This document shows positions 59,006 to 64,000 of a DNA stretch of 64,000 nt, one piece after another. A program made the translations under genes and the position numbers. The first letter of the stretch is position 1. Every line of letters starts with the position of its first letter. The stretch lies in assembly GCA_944474755.1 (NCBI GenBank), contig OX104119.1:86742896-86806895 (forward strand). Direction: 5' to 3'. The stretch comes from Limnoperna fortunei. Lineage: Eukaryota > Mollusca > Bivalvia > Mytilida > Modiolidae. Under the pieces are notes generated by a model. That model was not told where the DNA came from and did no database searches. It saw only the letters and a list, made by a program, of their open reading frames with translations.

Positions 59006-59452
59006 ATGGACGAGTTTTACTTATTCGTCAATAGCTATGATTCTTTGCATATGTTCCCTCAAAACAAAGGCGGACAATTTAGAATGGAGCTGCCCAAGAC
59101 TTACTCGATGGACGGGGAGTGGGAATGTGCCTTACTGGAGATGACGTTTGTTCCAGCATTCGAAAGACCGTCGAAAAGGCTCTACGTCTGTTGTGATGTG
59201 CTAGGGGAATGGTCTTACGTCCAGGACACTTTCCTGTCGCTTCTACAGTCCGTGGCAGTACGCCCGGAAGAAATGACGGAGGCGATCTTTGAGAGAGCAA
59301 TTTATATGCCGGTCAAAAGCGGTAACATGAAGAGACTGGAAATCACCTTAAGAGACGACCGATTACAAATATGTCGCTGCAAGGATGACCACGTGTTCTG
59401 TTTGCTTCATTTTCGAAAATTCATAAGAGGAAGAAACTCACCTACGCAATAA
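59006..59452 (+). CDS. Unknown 148-residue protein of the Polinton-like element
   Basis: The ATG at 59,006 sits in CCACCATGG, an ideal initiation context, so I prefer it to the in-frame ATG at 58,985. It begins MDEFYLFVNSYDSLHMFPQN followed by GGQFRMELPKTY and DGEWECALLEM. This pattern (NS.DSL..FP.N....F...LP....M.GEWE.AL.E) resembles a protein often found beside the ATPase in invertebrate virus-like elements, possibly virion-associated; no function is established here. The C-terminus is basic (FRKFIRGRN). Stop at 59,452, two bases before the next ORF. GC content and codon use match the ATPase and protease, not the AT-rich surroundings. The ORF is intact. Confidence 0.75.
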   Translation: MDEFYLFVNSYDSLHMFPQNKGGQFRMELPKTYSMDGEWECALLEMTFVPAFERPSKRLYVCCDVLGEWSYVQDTFLSLLQSVAVRPEEMTEAIFERAIYMPVKSGNMKRLEITLRDDRLQICRCKDDHVFCLLHFRKFIRGRNSPTQ

Positions 59453-59454
59453 GG

Positions 59455-60206
59455 ATGCAGTGTCCAACTTATCAACACCCTTTTTCCAGAAGAGATGCCA
59501 TGTTGAGGTATCAACGAAATAAACACGGAACAGGAATGACACCACCACCACCACCACCACCACCACCACAGTCCCCACCACCACCACCACCACCACAGAC
59601 ACCACCACCACCACCACCACCGATGTTGTCACACAGTTTTCGTCTCCGGCATCCGTTTACCATGATCGTGTCTGGACCCACTTCCTGCGGAAAGACGTAC
59701 TTCTTGAAAGAAATTCTGCGCCGAGCCCAGAGCACGATCGTCCCGCCGCCCGAGAGGATCGTCTGGCTGTACAAGCGATGGCAACCCCTCTACGACGTGA
59801 TTCAAAACACGGCATACCGTCGGACTTGGACGCCGACCACTACTTCGATGCCGGGACCAGAAACGTGGTGGTCCTCGACGATTTGATGTCCGTCTCGACC
59901 AAAGACGCGCGCATCAACGACTTGTTCACCGAGGGATCGCATCATCGCAACTTGTCGGTGATTGCCGTCAATCAGAATTTATACTTTGGAAAAGACCCGA
60001 CCCAGAGGAGAAATTGTCAATACCTGGTTCTTTTCAACAATCCCGTGGATCGTCACCCCATAGCCACGCTCGGTAGACAGATGTACCCGAGGAAGAAAGA
60101 TTTCTTGTTAAAAACCTTCGAAGAGGCGACGAGAAAGACGCACGGATACCTACTCGTAGACCTGAAGGCCAGAGACTGCGTAGCGATGTCATGGAGAGGG
60201 ACGTAG
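59455..60206 (+). pseudogene. Packaging-type ATPase (A32-like) with degenerate zinc finger, frameshifted
   Basis: The first frame (59,455-59,886) has a C2H2-like finger, MQCPTYQHPFSRRDAMLRYQ, in which one Cys and one His position are Tyr, so metal binding is doubtful. A Pro-rich linker from CCA repeats follows, then HPFTMIVSGPTSCGKTYFLK, the Walker A motif (GPTSCGKT, residues 74-81). The second frame (59,778-60,206) continues GIPSDLDADHYF, NVVVLDDLMS (Walker B, residues 30-36), SVIAVNQNLYF and NNPVDRHP. These are the ordered motifs of the FtsK/HerA-superfamily DNA-packaging ATPases of Polintons and large DNA viruses. One frame change around 59,800-59,815 separates the Walker motifs, so no single polypeptide carries both unless frameshifting or sequence error is involved. 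The end overlaps the protease start by 16 bp. Confidence 0.85.
59540..59622. repeat. CCA trinucleotide runs within the ATPase reading frame
   Basis: Three CCA runs separated by CAGTCC and CAGACA encode a 27-residue Pro-rich linker. The complementary strand reads as poly-Gly or poly-Val and should be ignored. Confidence 0.95.
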
Positions 60207-60358
60207 ACCTGAAGTCCGAAACACCTGAGCACCTGAGACTACGTAGCGATCTCATGAAGAGAGACGAAGACGATGTCATGGAGAGGGACGTAGACCTGAA
60301 GGCCGAAACACCCGAGCACATGAGACTACGCAGCGATCTCATGAAGAGAGACGAAGAC
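60185..60358 (+). repeat. 87-bp in-frame tandem duplication in the protease gene
   Basis: GATGTCATGGAGAGGGACGT starts at 60,185 and again at 60,272. The unit of 87 bp is a multiple of three, so each copy adds 29 residues. A further partial copy (GTAGACCTGAAGGCCAGAGA) precedes it in the ATPase frame. Confidence 0.95.
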
Positions 60359-60973
60359 GATGCCCTGGAGATGGACGAAGACGAAAGCTACTTTGAAGAC
60401 CCCAGCGAACCCGACCTGATGGCCTGTCGAGAATGTGGACTGGTGTTTGCACATGCGCGTGGACTCGATATGCATCAAGCCCAAAGATGTTCGAACGACG
60501 AACCGCCGAGTAAACGCTGTAGAAGTGAAGCTGACGAAGGTACCTATGGATACGAGTTGCAGTGTTTTCTAAAAGACTTACCTGTCACGGTACATTGTGC
60601 AGACGAACTTCCTTCTGAAGTCAAAGACAGACCACAGAGTTTTATCGTCAACACTGACCGATGCGACGGAAAGGGAATCCACTGGGTGGCGTTTCATTTC
60701 CCACTCAATGGTCCATCCGAATTTTTCGATTCGTTTGGAAGAGCGCCGGAAACGTATCATCCACGCTTCAGAAACGTCCTGATCGTCAACGGACCCCAAT
60801 ACAAGTTTAGCAGAGTGCAAGTGCAACCCGAGGATGGAGATAGTTGTGGCCTGTACTGCGTTCATTTCGTCAAATACAGATACAAGAACTTTAGCATGGA
60901 GGACATAGTGAAGGAACTTTCTGGTGGAGATCCGCCGATTATAGAGAACACACTGAAAGACCTGTACCAATGA
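60191..60973 (+). CDS. Adenain-like cysteine protease with N-terminal acidic repeat and zinc finger
   Basis: Intact 260-residue ORF. Residues 1-58 are two copies of a 29-residue acidic/basic repeat (ERDVDLKSETPEHLRLRSDL). Residues 79-100 form a C-x2-C-x12-H-x4-C finger (CRECGLVF...DMHQAQRC). Residues 120-245 are the protease core: H164 in GIHWVAFHF, D180 in FFDSFGRAP, and Q212 with nucleophile C219 in QPEDGDSCGLYC. This His-Asp-Gln-Cys order is that of the adenovirus maturation protease and Ulp1-type (CE clan) enzymes; in Polintons it is thought to process capsid proteins. All catalytic residues are present. The last 93 codons lie within the right inverted repeat and are duplicated in inverse orientation at 58,432-58,712. 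The start is the first in-frame ATG; a later ATG at residue 22 or 30 is possible. Confidence 0.92.
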   Translation: MERDVDLKSETPEHLRLRSDLMKRDEDDVMERDVDLKAETPEHMRLRSDLMKRDEDDALEMDEDESYFEDPSEPDLMACRECGLVFAHARGLDMHQAQRCSNDEPPSKRCRSEADEGTYGYELQCFLKDLPVTVHCADELPSEVKDRPQSFIVNTDRCDGKGIHWVAFHFPLNGPSEFFDSFGRAPETYHPRFRNVLIVNGPQYKFSRVQVQPEDGDSCGLYCVHFVKYRYKNFSMEDIVKELSGGDPPIIENTLKDLYQ

Positions 60974-62299
60974 CTCTATCATTGTATATATTCGTGTATT
61001 AAATTTATGTCATTATTAATAAAAGTCATCTCTATCATCGTGTCGATTGATTTCGCCATTTAAAAATATTGATTGTTTAACCAATAAATAATGATAACGG
61101 CTAAAACAAAACGAATGGTAATTAATTCCTATATAAATAATTATTAACAGAAATACCACCGCTAAAAATTGAATCTGTTTTATATACCACAAGCATAGTG
61201 TTGATTAAATCAAACAGATGTCCGTGAAAGATTAATCGTTGAAGGGTAATCTGAGGATAATATAATTAAGTATCGTCCGCTATTTAGAAACATTTAATCT
61301 CTAGAAAAACTGACCGTAACGTGTATGACGGGATCGCTTTTCGGCGCTATGTGTGAAATATTTGTTTCATCAATAAATTAATGTTTTAGATATATTAATT
61401 AAAATAATTATTGACAGAAATACTTCCACTTAAAATTGTATCTGTTTATATACAGACGGAATATTGTAAATATGAGAACTACATATATATTTCATATAAC
61501 AGATTTGAAGATAAGCTCTACATGTTGATTTAATTGAACGTGAAAGATTAATCGTACAGGCTATAAATAGGTTCACTCACGTGTTATGACTTTAGTGTAT
61601 GGTAATTGAATTCGGCGATATGTTTGAAATATTTGATTGTACCAATAAATTAATGGTTTAGATATAATAATAATTATTAACAGAAATACCAATGCTGATA
61701 ATACATTTGTTTCTGTTTATATACAGAATGAATATTGTAAATAGACAAGTAAATATGAGAACTACATGATAACAGATTTGAAGATAAGCTCCACATGTGG
61801 ATTTAACGTGAGAGATTAATCGTATAGGTTATAAATAGGTTCACTGACGTGTGTATGACCGGATCGATAATCGGCGCTATGTTTGAAATAATTTATCCAA
61901 TAAAATGTTTTAGATGTTTAATTAAGCGAATGGTAATTAATTCCTTAAAATATACGTTTTCATTAATTGAAAAATATATGGAATGGCAATTATACGCCGC
62001 GCGATGACTCATGCTATCTCGCGTCATGGACGTTTTAAGGGGCCTTATTAGCAGACACGATGACTCATTGGAATCGGTTGACCAAATAAGGTTTTGCGCG
62101 ATGATGGAATCTCCGATGACTCACGTACTTCCTGTGACGTCATGAGAAACGTATAAGGTTTTGCGCAATGGTGGAATTTCCGATGACTCATGTACTTCCG
62201 GTGACTATATATAGAAAGGGGGCGGGGCATGCCCATATATGTCGGTGCCCTGGTGCCCTGAGTTTTTGGGGGGTCTAAAACATCACCCACCCTACTACT
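60691..62299. repeat. Right terminal inverted repeat of the Polinton-like element
   Basis: Reverse complement of 57,106-58,712 with only scattered single-base differences (for example AACTCAGGG versus AACCCAGGG near the end). Contains the 3' third of the intact protease gene at its inner edge. Ends CACCCACCCTACTACT. Confidence 0.93.
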
Positions 62300-62305
62300 A
62301 ATGTG

Positions 62306-64000
62306 GATGGGGCTATACTTTTTTAGACTTTTCCAAGGCTTTTGATTCGTTAGAATGGGAATTTTTGTATCAATCAATAAACAAATTTGGATTTCCCAGT
62401 TCCATGTTAAATTGGATTTCTTTTTTGTTTGTTTGAATGTTTAACGCCACTTTCAGTAATTTTTCAGTTCTTCATGGCGTCCAGTTTTTATTGGGGGAGG
62501 AAGCCGGAGTACCCGGAGAGAACCCCCGACCTTCGGTAGGAAAACTGGCAATCCTTGTCAATTAAGATTGGAGTCGAGTACACCCTGCCCGCAGTGAGAC
62601 TCGAACCCACAACCTCAGTGTTGACAGACCACGTGATCATCGGTAGACGAACTACCTTAACCACTCGGCCACCGAGGCCCTAAATTGGATTTCAACACTT
62701 TATTCAAATATTAAAGGATGTATCCTAAATAATGGATGGATATCCCAACCCTTCTCCATAATGCGTGCTTTAATCTTTGTTATTGCCGTCGAAATACTTG
62801 CCTGTAAATTGAGACAAGAAAGTGGGATAATGGGAATTCAAATTAAAATAGACAAAGTAAACCATTGTTTAAAATTAACACAGTTGGCGGATGACACTAC
62901 TATATTTGTAAGTTGCAAACATGAAATAACTTTGGCCCTAAACTTAATAGAAACCTTTGGAACATATTTAGGATTAAAACTCAATAGAAATAAAACAGAA
63001 GGTATATGGCTTGGTAAACTTAAAGCATGCAGGGATAAATTTGAAAACATTAATTGGAATCAAGAACCAGTGAAATGTCTAGGCATATACTTTGGACATG
63101 ATACAGAAAAATGTAAAATTCTTAATATGGAGACACAGTATAATAAATCGGAAAATATTGTTAAAAATTGGGGTAAAAGGAATCTCACAATGATTGGGAG
63201 GATTGTAGAAATAAAATCACTTGTATTGCCAAATATTGTCTTTGCATCATCAGTCACAAACATAAGCAAAGATTATATTGGGAAATTAAAAAAAACTAAT
63301 ATATCAATATATTTGGAACAATAAGTCAGAGAAGGTAAAACGTGAGGTGTTAAACCAACAATACTCTAAAGGTGGACTTAATATGACTGACAAAGATAAA
63401 TTCATAAATGCCTTGAGCATCAAATGGGTTCAAAGACTAATTGATGTAAAACACAAAAATCCCAATTGGACAGTAATACCTAGGTACTATTTCAACCAAT
63501 ATGGAGATAACTTTCTTTTGTTCTATACGAATTGCAACAATATTAATTACTTCAAAAATATCAAAAATAACTTTCCCGAATTTTACTTAAACATAATCCA
63601 GACCTGGATAAAGGTAAAGAAACAAATTAGCCAAAAAAAGTCCAAGAAATTTTCAGAAGATAAGACAAGAAATAATTTGGGGAAACAAATACATTCATAT
63701 TGACAAAAAATATTTAGTGTATAAAAACTGGATAAAAAACAACATTCTATTCAATGATGATGTGTTCAATGAAAAGGGAAATTTAGATCAAAATTACATA
63801 TGCAGTAAACTTTCATCACAGGTTAATTGGTTTTCTGAATATAGTCAGTTGTCAAAATCAATATCAAAAGAATGGAAAACACAACTCTTAAGTAATGAAT
63901 CTGTTAAGACAAAGTTAAACACCAAATTAGAAGTACTGTTTAAACATGAAAAAACATTTGTTCCCCTAACAAATTTAAACTCGAAACAAATCTATAATAC
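62306..64000 (+). pseudogene. LINE ORF2, 3' part (rest of reverse transcriptase and C-terminus), broken, runs off the window
   Basis: Immediately after the duplicated AATGTG comes LDFSKAFDSLEWEFLYQ, the first RT catalytic motif. A T-run one base short (62,318-62,323) breaks the frame. The next part is cut by the SINE at 62,421-62,680. After it comes GCILNNGWISQPFSIMRALI; the usual motif around RGxRQGCPLSP is deleted between PFSI and ALIF. Then LTQLADDTTIFVS (the YADD box as LADD), LGLKLNRNKTEGIWLG, a frame change at about 63,325, EGKVKREVLNQQYSKGGLNM-like thumb sequence, and a C-terminal region still open in another frame from 63,703. Type and damage agree with the 5' part at 55,327-57,105. 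Confidence 0.88.
62421..62680 (-). mobile_element. Full-length molluscan tRNA-derived SINE inserted in LINE ORF2
   Basis: On the minus strand the head GGCCTCGGTGGCCGAGTGGT (A box, tRNA-Leu/Ser-like) and GTGGGTTCGAGTCTCACTGC (B box) would serve as an internal Pol III promoter. The body follows with CCGAAGGTCGGGGG, CTCCGGGTACTCCGGCTTCC and GAAAGTGGCGTTAAACATTC, and the tail is CAAACAAACAAAAAAG. Flanked by a perfect 13-bp duplication TAAATTGGATTTC (62,408-62,420 and 62,681-62,693). Better preserved than the 17.0-kb copy, therefore younger. Resembles RUDI-type SINEs. Confidence 0.93.

Larger units (their letters stand above)
57106..62299. mobile_element. Polinton/Maverick-like element, 5,194 bp, gene-poor derivative
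   Basis: Both ends read AGTAGTAGGGTGGGTGAT inward, with 5'-AG termini. The 6-bp AATGTG flanks both sides (57,100-57,105 and 62,300-62,305), and the interrupted LINE codons confirm the boundaries. AG termini and 6-bp duplications are the signature of Polinton/Maverick integration. Inverted arms of about 1.6 kb enclose a GC-richer 2-kb core with a small unknown protein, an A32-like packaging ATPase and an adenain-like protease. Typical Polintons are 15-20 kb with protein-primed DNA polymerase B, retroviral-type integrase and capsid genes; none is present. It would need these from a relative, so it looks like a non-autonomous derivative. The two arms are nearly identical, implying recent insertion or gene conversion. 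Confidence 0.9.

Noticed and set aside
62580..62680. tRNA gene
   Set aside because: A and B boxes are present but belong to the head of a SINE with target duplications; no intact cloverleaf or anticodon arm was confirmed.

Overview
The window is AT-rich, repeat-saturated animal DNA, most likely from a bivalve mollusc. The evidence is a tRNA-headed SINE whose tail matches widespread molluscan SINEs, a conserved noncoding repeat near 46.8-47.3 kb that I recognise from bivalve genomes, and many MITEs, foldback elements and satellites. I see no intact host gene. The best host candidate is one short Pro/Gly/Tyr/Gln-rich coding exon at 6,719-6,950 (minus strand). Nearly all supportable protein-coding content belongs to mobile elements, most of them broken.

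Layout, 1-26 kb: a satellite of about 100 units of 43 bp (1-4,311, remnant at 5.2 kb); an AAAT microsatellite; the small exon with a triplicated splice acceptor; a 0.8-kb foldback (7.16-7.93 kb); an ancient tandem duplication carrying an insertion (8.8-11.2 kb); a 74-bp repeat (11.4-12.0 kb); a MITE (12.5-13.2 kb); an ISL2EU-like DNA transposon with a SWIM/YqaJ-nuclease pseudogene convergent with a DDE transposase (13.6-16.7 kb); a SINE (17.0-17.3 kb); the 3' end of a LINE (19.2-19.7 kb); a 1.29-kb tandem repeat (20.8-23.9 kb); and a THAP/DDE transposase fragment (24.7-25.5 kb).

Layout, 26-64 kb, a stack of nested insertions: a zinc-knuckle LINE ORF1 (26.2-27.4 kb) and a Tx1/L1-type LINE ORF2 (55.3 kb to the window end) lie in the same orientation and may be one element. 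Between them is a roughly 26-kb Mutator-like element (27,565-53,567, apparent 9-bp target duplication). Its FLYWCH/MULE transposase is split into 5' exons at 51.7-52.9 kb and 3' exons at 28.3-29.9 kb. The intron between them holds a 21.5-kb unit with 1.7-1.9-kb inverted terminal arms full of palindromic motifs (29,933-51,467). That unit contains no recognisable transposase and itself carries further MITEs and a few candidate exons.

ORF2 of the LINE is cut by a 5,194-bp Polinton/Maverick-like element (57,106-62,299; 6-bp target duplication AATGTG; termini 5'-AG...CT-3'; about 1.6-kb inverted repeats). It encodes only a small unknown protein, a packaging-type ATPase (frameshifted) and an adenain-like cysteine protease. 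No polymerase, integrase or major capsid gene is present. A SINE with a 13-bp target duplication sits a little further along the same ORF2. The Polinton-like element and the 21.5-kb unit are the most unusual objects here.
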